Below, one piece after another: positions 18,626-28,204 of a stretch of DNA of 64,000 nt. The stretch is from an uncultured Clostridia bacterium (GTDB lineage Bacteria > Bacillota > Clostridia > Christensenellales > CAG-314): positions 51,603 to 115,602 of the forward strand of contig CALVWF010000006.1 in the NCBI GenBank assembly GCA_944364615.1. The letters run 5' to 3'. The translations under genes were made by a program, and so were the position numbers. The first letter of the stretch is position 1. Every line of letters starts with the position of its first letter. Under the pieces are notes generated by a model that searched no databases, had not been told where the DNA came from, and saw only the letters and a program-made list of their open reading frames with translations.

Positions 18626-20082
18626 TGCCGTTTTTCGGCAGTAGCACGAATCTGACTTCCGAGGGAAACGTCGCAACAGAGGAAACAACACCGTTTCCTT
18701 TTATTTTATAAAACTTTTCTCAACTTTTTACACAGAACTTTAATCTCACTATTTAACGTTAGACGAAATTGCAAGTTGTATTTCGTCTAAAGCACGTCAA
18801 CAGCGATTTGATTTTACCGCCACAACTGAAAAGGTGACTTTAACGTTTACGGCTATTCTTTACCGTAACAATGCTGACTTTGCGGCAATACGCAAATACG
18901 CCCGTTAAAACGTGCGTGTCGGCCGATTATTTGAGACGCCTTGGTAGTATTGAGCGTTAATTTTATCGCACAACGGCTTTATTAGGGCGCCACAGACGTG
19001 AACTTAAATAAATGCGGAATAATGTTTACAGACGCTAACAAATGCTATATTTATGTTATTAAATAAGGTATGCCTGCAAATGCATTTATTATTTGGAATC
19101 GAATTGTACAAATATTTACTTGTGTTAAATTAAATTTTGTTTGTTTTAAACAAAACACCTTTAACGCCGTGTGTTATACTTATGTTATTTGATTTTACTT
19201 TAATCAGATTACTTAATATTGGACAATTAACTATTTTAAAATTTTCAAATCCTGATTTTCCATCTGCGCATTTATTTCTGTTAGCGTTACTGTTTAGGCA
19301 AACGCTTTCGGTGCACATAGTATATATAATTAAATTTACGTTGCGCAACGACAGAATCATTGCGACAGGGTAAATGATAGCAGTTGCGACCGACAGGCAG
19401 AACAGAGCCTTGTTGATGATGAGACCCGCTACCCGATTTAGCAGTTTTCTTTACCATATAAAATTCCTACCTATAACGATTTAGGGCATTGAATTAAATT
19501 TGCCTGCACTAAGCCCGTTTCGCTATTCTAATTAATAAATACTCAACATTTAACACCTGCATTACGAGTGTGCCAATCTGTTCCGCCAATTCAATCGAAT
19601 AAATGTACTGCAACGATTAAAAACGGTATTAAATTCAGACATTAAAAGGACAGTAAAATATCAGATTCATATTTATACGGCATTATTTGTTTTACCGAAC
19701 CGCCAATTTGTGTGATCTGTCATTCAATATATTTGCGTTTTGCGCTCAACCGCTTAAAATTATAGATCGAATGTGTAATTATTTTGCCGACAACTAAACA
19801 GTTAAACGGATTTAAAACGCTTTTCTCGTCTTTTTGCATTAAAGAACCGCCGTCGCACAATATTTTCCGACAGATTTAAATGCTTGGCGGGGTTTCGCTT
19901 ACCCCTGCCACGTAAAATTACGGCAAAAGCGCTTAAAAATCCCTGTTCGCAACTAAACAAATTTAAAATAGCAAAAAAAAGTCTTTTCAGTAAATACATC
20001 TTTGGAACACACTACGCAATTAATTAAAACGCGTATTCCCAAGCAAATTTTATCCATGGAAATGACTCGCAATAAAATATGT

Positions 20083-20098
20083 TGTTTCACGTGAAACA
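20083..20098. promoter_or_regulatory. parS: parS site 1
   Basis: TGTTTCACGTGAAACA, a perfect 16-bp palindrome identical to the Bacillus-type parS consensus bound by ParB. Confidence 0.95.
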
Positions 20099-20194
20099 AA
20101 CTACTTTGAGTTTTTATGTCTACGAATTGTTTATGCGTGATTTCAAATTCTGTATTTGCAACAATAGGCTGTTAGTAAAGCGGAACTGTTTAGG

Positions 20195-20210
20195 CGTTTC
20201 ACGTGAAACA
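20195..20210. promoter_or_regulatory. parS: parS site 2
   Basis: CGTTTCACGTGAAACA, one outer mismatch from consensus. Centre 112 bp from site 1. Confidence 0.93.
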
Positions 20211-20290
20211 TCTTTACTTTATAAATCATACAGTGACGGCGTTTGGTCAACCTCTTCCCCATATACCGCCGAACAGTGCACAAACATCAG

Positions 20291-20306
20291 CGTTTCACGT
20301 GAAACA
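20291..20306. promoter_or_regulatory. parS: parS site 3
   Basis: CGTTTCACGTGAAACA, with the same outer mismatch as site 2. Centre 96 bp from site 2. Confidence 0.93.
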
Positions 20307-20348
20307 GTAAAGAACCGTAGGCAAAACTTTTTGCCCGCAAACCACTGC

Positions 20349-20364
20349 TGTTTCACGTGAAACC
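20349..20364. promoter_or_regulatory. parS: parS site 4
   Basis: TGTTTCACGTGAAACC, one outer mismatch. Centre 58 bp from site 3. Confidence 0.93.
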
Positions 20365-21830
20365 ACTATATAAATTCAAACAAACTGCACGTTAATCCCC
20401 CGAATCGTGCTACACCATAATTAACCTGCTCAGCCATCAATCTACTTACCAGAGGTCTTAAAATCAAAACAAGACACGCAAAAACATACAAAAATACGGT
20501 TCACAAGCGACTATTTACGGTCGGCACATGTGAAATCAATGCAAAAATACACTAAAACGCTTATTTTATAACTATTAATTAAGGCGACATGTAGCCGCTT
20601 ACCGCTTATAGAAACAAGAAAAATGAGTCCTTGATTACTACGGAAAATTTTAATAAGTCATATATCTTATTTCCATGAAAACTTTGGACAAGAAAGAGGC
20701 AAACAGAAAGCAAATGTTTTTCAATAGTTAAAAATTACTAAACCAAGCAAGACACGTTTTCCCGATAAACACGCTTGCACACATTTTACAGACACGTCTG
20801 AAGGTAAAAATCTTTTTAAAACGACATAACAAAACCACACAACCGAACATTCGGCAGCAGATTTGCACCACCAACAACTGTCGACATTGCCTTATTTGTC
20901 CATAAACATCAGCGAACAAATTTCATTTTAGTTAAAGAAAATATACGTCCGTTATGTTCACTATTCAGACAGATTAACGCTAAAAGTAAACGGAAATTTT
21001 ACACGATTTAATAAAAATTCTGTCAGAATGCCTGTTTCAGCCAGTCTAAAAATCGCAAATTTATTAAAATGGTCGCATTTTACATTAAATTTAAATTATT
21101 TTAAATATAATTAAAGCAAAATTGATATGCAATCCCTGTCTTTTACAATATCTTAAATATCAATTTTAAGCAATGAAATGGCTGGAAATATATTGTTTTT
21201 ATAATATATACTGTACATTTGCACATTTTTCAGAGGTTGTACTACTAAAATCGACTTCAAACTACGAAAAACCCGTCAGTTTAAACCACCTCAGCAAAAG
21301 TTATGTTTACTTCGGCAAATAGAAATCAACAAAATTTTACAGGAAGGCGCTCGGCAGTAAACAGTCAGAATACAGATCACCGCAACAAAATACTATTTTA
21401 TTGCACGTTGGCACATCAAAAGCCAAGTGATATTCATAAAAAAAGCACTAAAACAAACTTTTTACAAAAAAAAATAAAGAAGTTATTGATTAAATAAGAT
21501 AAAAAACAAGAAAAACAACCGCACTTACAAGTCGAAACACACGTTCACAAACAAATTTACGCAAAATCCGGCAAGAAATTCGCTAAAAACCATATAAACA
21601 TACAGTAAAATTAAGCTATAAAGGCAATAAACCAAGCAAAACATCCGTTTTTAAGCCCAAAAAACGCAATCAAACACCGATAAATAAAGGCAAAACAGCG
21701 AAAACGAAGCAAAACTTGCAGATTTTAAGCATAAACTCGCTAAAACCACAAAAAATCGAGCATATTTATAAAATTTTCGAGCATTTTTCCTTGAAAATTA
21801 TCAAATTTGTAACATTTTAAAATGTTATAA

Positions 21831-22560
21831 AATTCGACAGAAATTCCGACAGTTTTTTCAATTCTTATTTTTATATAAATTGCCGTAAATAGGCAATTTA
21901 CGACAAATAATTGTTAGACTTAACAATGGCGTTAAGTATTAACATTTATAGATGAAAATTGCCCCAAACAGGCAGTTAAACAGAAATCGGACAGACAAGT
22001 TCGATGCAAAATGTATTAAAACCAAGTAACTGTCAGACACGACACAACTTTAAGAAGGCAAACTCCCCTGCGAAAACGGCAGATAAAGTAGTCAGATAGT
22101 GTGAAAAACTGATTTTTAAACGAAAATTTCGACAGTAAATTTGTTGCAATAGCCCTATTCACGGGACAATTCGTAAAATTAACAATCGCTTTAACATAAG
22201 CGTTAAGAACAAAAACAAGCACATCGCGCACAACAACTCGGAAGGAGCAGTCAAATAGTTCCAAAAAACGGCAAAAACAGTTAACACAAATTTCGACAGT
22301 AATTTTGACATAAAAAACCATCACACGGTCGATTTCGACAAATTAAGTATGAAGTTAAGCATAAGCACTTATTTAAATCGTAAATTTTTATTTTAAAACG
22401 TGCTTTTATACTAAAATACGCTGATACTCAGGTTTGAATGTTCGGCAAAACAATTAATTGCTTTAATTCTTATTTTGACTGAAAATTTAACATTGATTTT
22501 TACAAAATTGCCCGCAATACGACCAATTTCGACAAATTAACAATCGCATTAACATCGGCA
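21831..22560. repeat. Degenerate interspersed repeat family in the parS region
   Basis: Four related segments begin near 21890, 22160, 22325 and 22520. They share a core close to TTTCGACAAATTAACAATCG followed by CNTTAACAT. Copies 1, 2 and 4 are preceded by an AAATTGCC-like block, and a TTTCGACAG motif recurs near 21834, 22128 and 22291. Copies are imperfect and unevenly spaced by about 170-270 bp. No frame is conserved through them. Confidence 0.5.
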
Positions 22561-22895
22561 AAAAGTGTCAGACAACCTTTATTTCACTGTTTTTTGCGCA
22601 AAACATTTTCCATGGCATTTCACTTGCAATAATATTTTGCCAACAGCAAATCACACAACGTAACCGCTTTGCTTTGTCGAAAAACTTCACACAAGTACCA
22701 CATGCTCAGACCCAACTTTGTTTGACGGCAGGTAAATACAAAATATACGGCACGTTACTAAACATTTGATGTTTTAACGCCCAATATAGCCCCCAAATCG
22801 CTTGATAGAGTACACAGTTTCGCTCAAATCACAAAAATACGCAGTACGTTCCCAACTTAAAAGCTATATGACGCAAACTTTTCTGAAAATATTAC

Positions 22896-22909
22896 TACCA
22901 CACGTGGTA
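22896..22909. repeat. Short dyad TACCAC-AC-GTGGTA
   Basis: Six-base arms around a 2-bp centre, just beyond the terminator of the parAB-cvpA unit. It could be a protein-binding site, but nothing in the context identifies a partner. Confidence 0.3.
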
Positions 22910-22957
22910 CAAATTTTAGTTGAATTAGGTTCTTATAAGTGAATGTCTTAAATATTA

Positions 22958-22987
22958 AAAAAAATTACGGGCGCAATGAAGCGCCCG
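22958..22987 (-). terminator. Terminator of the parA-parB-cvpA unit
   Basis: CGGGCGC (22968-22974) and GCGCCCG (22981-22987) around a 6-nt loop, followed on the minus strand by TAATTTTTTTT. Confidence 0.85.
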
Positions 22988-23009
22988 CAACTTGTTTTAA
23001 ATTATCAGG

Positions 23010-23519
23010 TCAGGCCATAAAACCTGCCAGTAACTGCCCTATCGGATTTACCTGTCCGTAAAGAGCATTAAGCACCATGCTGTCGGAAACAAACTGCTGT
23101 AAGTTAGCAACGATATCCGTTGCCTCACCGGCGTTGATTGTAACTCCTGCAAAGAAATATACAGCGCCGAACACACAGTAAACTACTGCCCCGGCAAAGA
23201 CAAGGCCGAGTATTTTATCAAGAACGTTCAGCGGTTTTGCAACTTTAAGCAGTTTTCGCGCCGCCCATCCTATCAACCCGAACAACAGGCAGCATACGAA
23301 CATGACCAACAAACCGCCCACTAATTTGGCAATGTTTTCGTCCAGTATCCACTGATTGGTCATCAGCCACTTTGCAGGGTAATCGCACAGCAACACGGCA
23401 AGTGCAATTGAAACAACGCCTCCGATTACTCTGAAAATCTGATCGGCAAGACCGTTGACCAGACCTATCAGCAAAGACAGCGCCGCCACGATTATAAAAA
23501 CTATACTGATTACGTCCAC
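23010..23519 (-). CDS. CvpA-family membrane protein, 169 aa
   Basis: It has four predicted membrane helices at about residues 3-25, 28-45, 63-88 and 101-127, and the CvpA-type opening DVISIVFIIVAALSLLIGLV with the basic loop WAARKLLKVAK. The start is a GTG with GGAGGAAG upstream, inside the end of parB. The gene starts 4 bp after the parB stop and is the last gene of the parAB operon. The family is named for colicin V production, but a general role is not established. Co-transcription with parAB suggests a chromosome- or envelope-linked function, which is inference. Confidence 0.75.
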   Translation of the reverse strand: MDVISIVFIIVAALSLLIGLVNGLADQIFRVIGGVVSIALAVLLCDYPAKWLMTNQWILDENIAKLVGGLLVMFVCCLLFGLIGWAARKLLKVAKPLNVLDKILGLVFAGAVVYCVFGAVYFFAGVTINAGEATDIVANLQQFVSDSMVLNALYGQVNPIGQLLAGFMA

Positions 23520-23523
23520 GGGG

Positions 23524-24408
23524 TCAGTCTTCCTCCTTATAGAAACACTTTTCCATCCAATCTTCCACCAACTTGCACAGTCTGTCCAAGTCGTCAGCGG
23601 TGTAGTAATCTATAAAAATGCGCCCTTTATTGCCGTTTCCGACGGCGGAAACTTTGGTGGCAAAGGCACGTTGCATATTTCCGACAAGTTCTTTAAGTTC
23701 GAGATTGGGTTCTTCCTTAGGCTTTTCCGCCTTGGGGTTGAGAAACTCTCTTACCATTTTTTCCGCTTCACGGACATTCATCTTATTGTCGCAAGCCTTC
23801 AAAGCAAGTTTATACTGCGATTGTTTCGGAACAACGACCAGAGCCCGCGCATGTCCTGCGGAAAGCCTGTTTTGCTCAACAAGTTTCAACACGTCTTCGT
23901 CAAGAGTGAGCAAACGGAGAATATTGGCAACTGCCGAACGGCTTTTTCCTATACGGTCGGCTGCCATTTCCTGAGTCATATTGAATTCAGACATCAGTGT
24001 TTTTATTGCACGTCCCGCCTCAACAGGGTTGAGGTCTTCACGTTGAAGGTTCTCAATAATGCTGATTTCCTTTATCTGCTGAGGAGTGTAGTGTCTGATA
24101 AGGGCAGGTATCTGCGTTTTTCCCGCAAGTTTGGACGCTCTGAATCGTCTTTCGCCTGCAATTATCATGTATCTTCTGCCCATGGGTGTAACTACGATGG
24201 GCTGAATTACTCCGTGCACCTTGATACTCTCCGCCAACTCGGCAAGAGCCTGTTCGTCGAAATTTTTACGAGGTTGTTCGAAATTGGGGTCTATTTCCGC
24301 TATATCGAGCATCACCTCTCCGCCGGAAGATTGTTCGGAAGTGAGTTCTTCAACGTCGTTTAAACCCATCAACGAGGCAAAGCCGCGTCCTAATCCTTTG
24401 TTAGCCAT
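23524..24408 (-). CDS. parB: Chromosome-partitioning protein ParB/Spo0J
   Basis: This is a parS-binding CTPase clamp that loads around the origin and recruits SMC. Features are the MANKGLGRGF opening, the CTP-binding motif GERRFRA (85-91), the IENLQREDLNP block at about 118-128, the helix-turn-helix around MTQEMAADRIGKSRSAVAN, and a C-terminal dimerisation domain. The length of 294 aa is typical. The start overlaps the parA stop by one base (TAATG). Its likely targets are the four parS sites 3.2-3.4 kb away. Confidence 0.97.
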   Translation of the reverse strand: MANKGLGRGFASLMGLNDVEELTSEQSSGGEVMLDIAEIDPNFEQPRKNFDEQALAELAESIKVHGVIQPIVVTPMGRRYMIIAGERRFRASKLAGKTQIPALIRHYTPQQIKEISIIENLQREDLNPVEAGRAIKTLMSEFNMTQEMAADRIGKSRSAVANILRLLTLDEDVLKLVEQNRLSAGHARALVVVPKQSQYKLALKACDNKMNVREAEKMVREFLNPKAEKPKEEPNLELKELVGNMQRAFATKVSAVGNGNKGRIFIDYYTADDLDRLCKLVEDWMEKCFYKEED

Positions 24409-25181
24409 TATTTTTCCTCTCTTTTAAGAAATTGCTGTGCCAGCCGTTCGTATGCCACGGCTCCGCTGCTGCGAGGAGCGTGTTCCGAAACGGGCATTCC
24501 GAAACTGGGCGCCTCCACCAACTTGACGTTGCGCGGAACTGGAACGGTGTAAATCTTGTTGCCGAAATACTTGTAGATTTCTTCGGTTACCTGCTTGCTT
24601 ATAGTAGTTCTGCCGTCGTACATTGTCAGAATGACGCCGTTTATCGTGATGTCGGGATTGAGATTGGGTCTTTGTTTGATTACTTTAATAGTGTTCATCA
24701 ACTGACTCAAACCTTCCAGGGCAAAAAACTCGCTTTGAATGGGAATGATAACCTCGTCACATGCCACAAGAGCATTTAAAGTGATGAGTCCCAAACTGGG
24801 CGGACAATCTATAAATATGTAGTCAAAATCGTTTTTAATGGAAGAAAGGGCGTTTTTCAGCACGCTTTCCCTTTGCTGTTTATTTACCAGATCCACTTCG
24901 GCGGCCGCAAGATCGATATTTGCGGTTATCATGCTGAGATTTTTTACAGACGTAGGCAAAACCGTTTCTTTGGCGCCGGCATCGCCCATCAGCAAATCGT
25001 AAGCGTTTTTGGATATTACGTTTTTTTCAAATCCCAGACCGCTGGACGCGTTGCCCTGAGGATCGAAATCCAGAAGCAGAACTTTGCGTCCCATTGACGC
25101 CACGTATGCGGAAAGATTTATAGCAGAAGTGGTCTTGCCCACTCCGCCTTTCTGATTGGAAAAAGCAATTATCTTGCCCAT
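24408..25181 (-). CDS. parA: Chromosome-partitioning ATPase ParA/Soj
   Basis: This is a Walker-type ATPase that works with ParB in origin segregation and, in Bacillus, regulates DnaA. The deviant Walker A motif KGGVGKTT is at 11-18, the switch region LLLDFDPQGNAS follows at about 35-46, and Walker B is in FDYIFIDCPPSLG. The length of 257 aa is typical of Soj. The ATG at 25181 is preceded by a G-rich GAGGTG site. It is first in the parA-parB-cvpA operon. Confidence 0.97.
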   Translation of the reverse strand: MGKIIAFSNQKGGVGKTTSAINLSAYVASMGRKVLLLDFDPQGNASSGLGFEKNVISKNAYDLLMGDAGAKETVLPTSVKNLSMITANIDLAAAEVDLVNKQQRESVLKNALSSIKNDFDYIFIDCPPSLGLITLNALVACDEVIIPIQSEFFALEGLSQLMNTIKVIKQRPNLNPDITINGVILTMYDGRTTISKQVTEEIYKYFGNKIYTVPVPRNVKLVEAPSFGMPVSEHAPRSSGAVAYERLAQQFLKREEK

Positions 25182-25212
25182 AATACACCTCGCAAAGGTA
25201 TTCTACCAAATA

Positions 25213-25241
25213 ATAATAACACAAATACTCTGTTTTTTCAA
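25213..25241 (-). promoter_or_regulatory. Promoter of the parAB operon
   Basis: On the minus strand, TTGAAA (25236-25241), 17 bp, then TATTAT (25213-25218). The start codon is about 30 bp downstream. Confidence 0.6.
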
Positions 25242-25454
25242 CACATTGCGTGGAAACTTTTCGGTAAGAACAAATACTGCCCAATAATCGGACAGTCGTT
25301 TGCTTACATTCGTTTGTCTGACGATACGTTCGGCAAAGTTTTCCTTCACGTTTTAATTCGCTTAAACGAAACCGCGTCAGCAACCGTTCCGATGGTTATT
25401 GACGGTAGTGCACGTAAAACAAAGGTAATTTACGGTAACGCCTCCGTCAGATTT

Positions 25455-26132
25455 TTACAGCGGTTTTTTACGAGGAAGATTTTGTCCGCGCGGGTAAGCG
25501 GGCGGCGTGTCCTTGATCTTTGTATATCTCAACACGCACCTTTTGTCACCCGACGGAAGTCGGAAACAAAAAGCCCCGTCGTAATTAAGTCCCAGTATTT
25601 TTTCCGCGTTTTTTGCAATCTGCCTTTCTTCCTCATCCGTCTTGTAACAAAGTACGGATCCGCCCTTTCTGACAAGAGGAGCGGTGTATTCCAGCAGAAT
25701 GTTGAGCGGTGCGACCGCCCTTGCCACGGCAACGTCGAATTGCTGACGGTGAAGACGCGCAAAGTCTTCCGCACGGCTGTGCACGCAAACGCAATTCAGT
25801 TTCAGCATTGTGGCAAGTTGCACAAGAAAGTTTACCCTTTTGCCGAGACTGTCCACAGCGGTGACTTTTACGTCCGGCCTCACAATGGCGATGGGAAAAG
25901 AGGGAAAACCCGCTCCGCTCCCCACATCCACAACAGTGGCGTTTTGCGGAATAAATCCGACTCCCGCAAGGCTGTCCGCAAAGTGTTTTTCAAATACAGC
26001 CGACTCTTCGGTAATTGCCGTAAGGTTGAATTTTTCGTTGGTTTCCGTCAAAAATTCGTAATACCGCCTGAATCTGAGCAATTGATCTTCTGTCAGGTTT
26101 ATATTGAATTGTTTTAAAATAAAGTCCGTCAT
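25455..26132 (-). CDS. rsmG: 16S rRNA (guanine527-N7)-methyltransferase
   Basis: This enzyme methylates G527 of 16S rRNA with S-adenosylmethionine. The helical N-terminal region contains FLTETNEKFNLTAI and is followed by FEKHFADSL. The SAM-binding motif is VDVGSGAGFPSFPIAI (about 68-83), and ARAVAPL around 135 is a family block. The 225-residue length is normal. It sits between mnmG and parA, the classical Firmicute order, and is separated from both by gaps of 200-275 bp. A GAGGTG ribosome binding site precedes the ATG. Confidence 0.96.
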   Translation of the reverse strand: MTDFILKQFNINLTEDQLLRFRRYYEFLTETNEKFNLTAITEESAVFEKHFADSLAGVGFIPQNATVVDVGSGAGFPSFPIAIVRPDVKVTAVDSLGKRVNFLVQLATMLKLNCVCVHSRAEDFARLHRQQFDVAVARAVAPLNILLEYTAPLVRKGGSVLCYKTDEEERQIAKNAEKILGLNYDGAFCFRLPSGDKRCVLRYTKIKDTPPAYPRGQNLPRKKPL

Positions 26133-26338
26133 TTACACCTCACAAACAGTCCCGTTTCGCGCAACAATTACCGACTGCGACGCTTTGAATTTTGATTTTC
26201 ATACTATACAACCGTTCGGTTTGATTTGTAATCGAAGTGCACAGTCTTTTTTTTTCGACGCTCTGTTACTCTGTAAAACATCCGAACGTACGGCACAGAT
26301 ACCGAACAAAACGCATTGTATCCTATGCAAAAATGCGG

Positions 26339-28204
26339 TTACTTCTTGCGGTTTTGCGCAAGATACACTATAAGTATCTGAACGTCGGCAGGCGACACTC
26401 CGCTTATACGGCTTGCCTGACCGAGATTTAACGGTCTTATCTTGTCCAATTTCTGTCTTGCCTCTAACCGTAAGCCGTCCATATGCATGTAATCGATGTC
26501 GTCGGGGAGCAGTTTGCCTTCAAGTTTTTTAGCCTGTTCGATAAGATTCTGCTGTCTTTCTATATACCCGCTGTACTTACAGTTTATTTCCACCTGTTCC
26601 AACGCCTCGGGAGAAATGTCCTGCCAGATTCCGAGATGTTTTCGTATGAGTGCTGCGGTAATTCCGTTACGCCTCAATGCATCTGCGACGGAAAGCCCCG
26701 TTTTGGGCAGAGGTTCGCCCGCCTCGGCAAACATTTCTTCCAACTGTCTTGGCGGATAAATTTTATTTAAAAGTTTACCTGCCTCTTCTATTTCTTTAAC
26801 TTTATTGAGATAGCGGTTGTAACGGTTGTCGTCGACAAGCCCTATTTCGCGGCCTATGGGAGTGAGTCTGAGATCGGCGTTGTCCTGTCTTAAAACAAGA
26901 CGATGTTCCGCACGGCTGGTCATCATTCTGTAAGGTTCGAAACTGTCCTTTGTGGTGATGTCGTCGATGAGCACTCCTATATAACTGTTGTCACGCTCGA
27001 AAATGACGAGGGGCTGATTTTTTACATAACGTGATGCGTTTATACCCGCTACAAGTCCCTGACAACCCGCTTCCTCGTACCCGCTTGTACCGTTTATCTG
27101 GCCTGCGAAAAACAATCCGTCCCGTTTCTTGGACATAAGCGACGGCAACAACTCCGTTGCGTCTATACAGTCGTACTCGATGGCGTAGGCGTCACGCATT
27201 ATCTCAACGTGTTCAAGACCTTCTATGGAGTGATATATTTTTTCCTGTATTTCTGCGGGCATGGAACTGGAAGCCCCCTGCACGTAGTATTCGTTGGTAA
27301 ATTCGCCCTCCGGCTCGAGAAATATCTGGTGTTTTTCCTTGTCGGAAAATCTGAATACTTTGTCTTCTATGGAAGGACAGTAACGAGGTCCCACTCCGTT
27401 TATATCTCCGTTGTAGATGGGAGCAAGTTGTTTGTTTTCCAAAATAATCTGTTTGGTGAGCGGTGTGGAATAGGTAAGATAGCAACTGCGCTTATCTGAC
27501 TGTATGCTGTCCGTCATAAAGGAAAACGCCGTAGCGTTGCTTTCTCCCTTTTGCTCCGACATCACTGAAAAATCGATGGAATCCACCTTTACTCTTGCGG
27601 GCGTTCCCGTCTTGAATCGCCTTACCGTATGTCCCAGTTTTTTTATGGACGAGGTCAGTTTTTTGGCGTTTGCAAATCCGTTGGGACCACTCACCATGAC
27701 GTGCTTGCCCACAATGGTGCGACTGTTGAGATACACTCCGCAGCACAGTACGACTGCCTTTGCAAAATAATGAAGGTTTACGGCGGTAGTGACCTTGTAG
27801 CCCTCTTTTAATGGAGTTATTTTCACCGCTTCGCCCTGTCTTAACGTAAGCAGAGGCTGAGTTTCCAACGTAAACTTCATGTTTTCGTGATAACGGTGTT
27901 TGTCCACCTGCGCCCTCGGAGAGAACACGGCAGGTCCTTTACCCCTATTGAGCATTCTCATCTGCAACAGGCTTTTGTCGGCGTTCAAAGCCATCTGACC
28001 GCCCAAAGCGTCTATTTCACGCACGATTTGTCCCTTTGCCGTTCCGCCTATACTGGGATTGCACGCCAGAAAGGCTACCGTGTCCAGATTTGTGGCAAGT
28101 ACCAGCGTTGTACAGCCCAGCCTTGCCGAAGCAAGCGCCGCTTCACAACCCGCATGACCCGCGCCGATTACTATTACATCGAATGTTTTGTCTTTTACTG
28201 TCAT
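26339..28204 (-). CDS. mnmG: tRNA uridine-5-carboxymethylaminomethyl modification enzyme MnmG (GidA)
   Basis: This FAD-dependent enzyme works with MnmE to modify U34 of certain tRNAs. The dinucleotide-binding motif GAGHAGCEAA lies at 12-21, then NPSIGGTAKG and FKTGTPARV. ASSSMPAEIQEK and the GYEEAGCQGLVAG block mark the catalytic core, and the C-terminal helical domain binds MnmE. The 621-residue length is typical. Its ATG overlaps the mnmE stop by four bases (ATGA), so the partner enzymes are translationally coupled. Confidence 0.98.
   Translation of the reverse strand: MTVKDKTFDVIVIGAGHAGCEAALASARLGCTTLVLATNLDTVAFLACNPSIGGTAKGQIVREIDALGGQMALNADKSLLQMRMLNRGKGPAVFSPRAQVDKHRYHENMKFTLETQPLLTLRQGEAVKITPLKEGYKVTTAVNLHYFAKAVVLCCGVYLNSRTIVGKHVMVSGPNGFANAKKLTSSIKKLGHTVRRFKTGTPARVKVDSIDFSVMSEQKGESNATAFSFMTDSIQSDKRSCYLTYSTPLTKQIILENKQLAPIYNGDINGVGPRYCPSIEDKVFRFSDKEKHQIFLEPEGEFTNEYYVQGASSSMPAEIQEKIYHSIEGLEHVEIMRDAYAIEYDCIDATELLPSLMSKKRDGLFFAGQINGTSGYEEAGCQGLVAGINASRYVKNQPLVIFERDNSYIGVLIDDITTKDSFEPYRMMTSRAEHRLVLRQDNADLRLTPIGREIGLVDDNRYNRYLNKVKEIEEAGKLLNKIYPPRQLEEMFAEAGEPLPKTGLSVADALRRNGITAALIRKHLGIWQDISPEALEQVEINCKYSGYIERQQNLIEQAKKLEGKLLPDDIDYMHMDGLRLEARQKLDKIRPLNLGQASRISGVSPADVQILIVYLAQNRKK

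Larger units (their letters stand above)
18626..22957. other. 4.3-kb AT-rich gene-free region containing the parS cluster
   Basis: No frame of credible length, ribosome binding site or familiar protein was found on either strand. The short frames present have biased, low-complexity translations. Base composition is much more AT-rich than the flanking genes, and 21.24-21.75 kb is strikingly rich in A and poor in T on the plus strand. Identified contents are four parS sites (20083-20364), degenerate repeats between about 21.83 and 22.56 kb, and a dyad at 22896-22909. Confidence 0.7.

Noticed and set aside
18582..22957. Short frames in the gene-free region, for example 19130-19373, 20079-20360 and 22016-22324
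   Set aside because: They have no ribosome binding sites and no family resemblance, open frames occur on both strands, and some cross parS palindromes.
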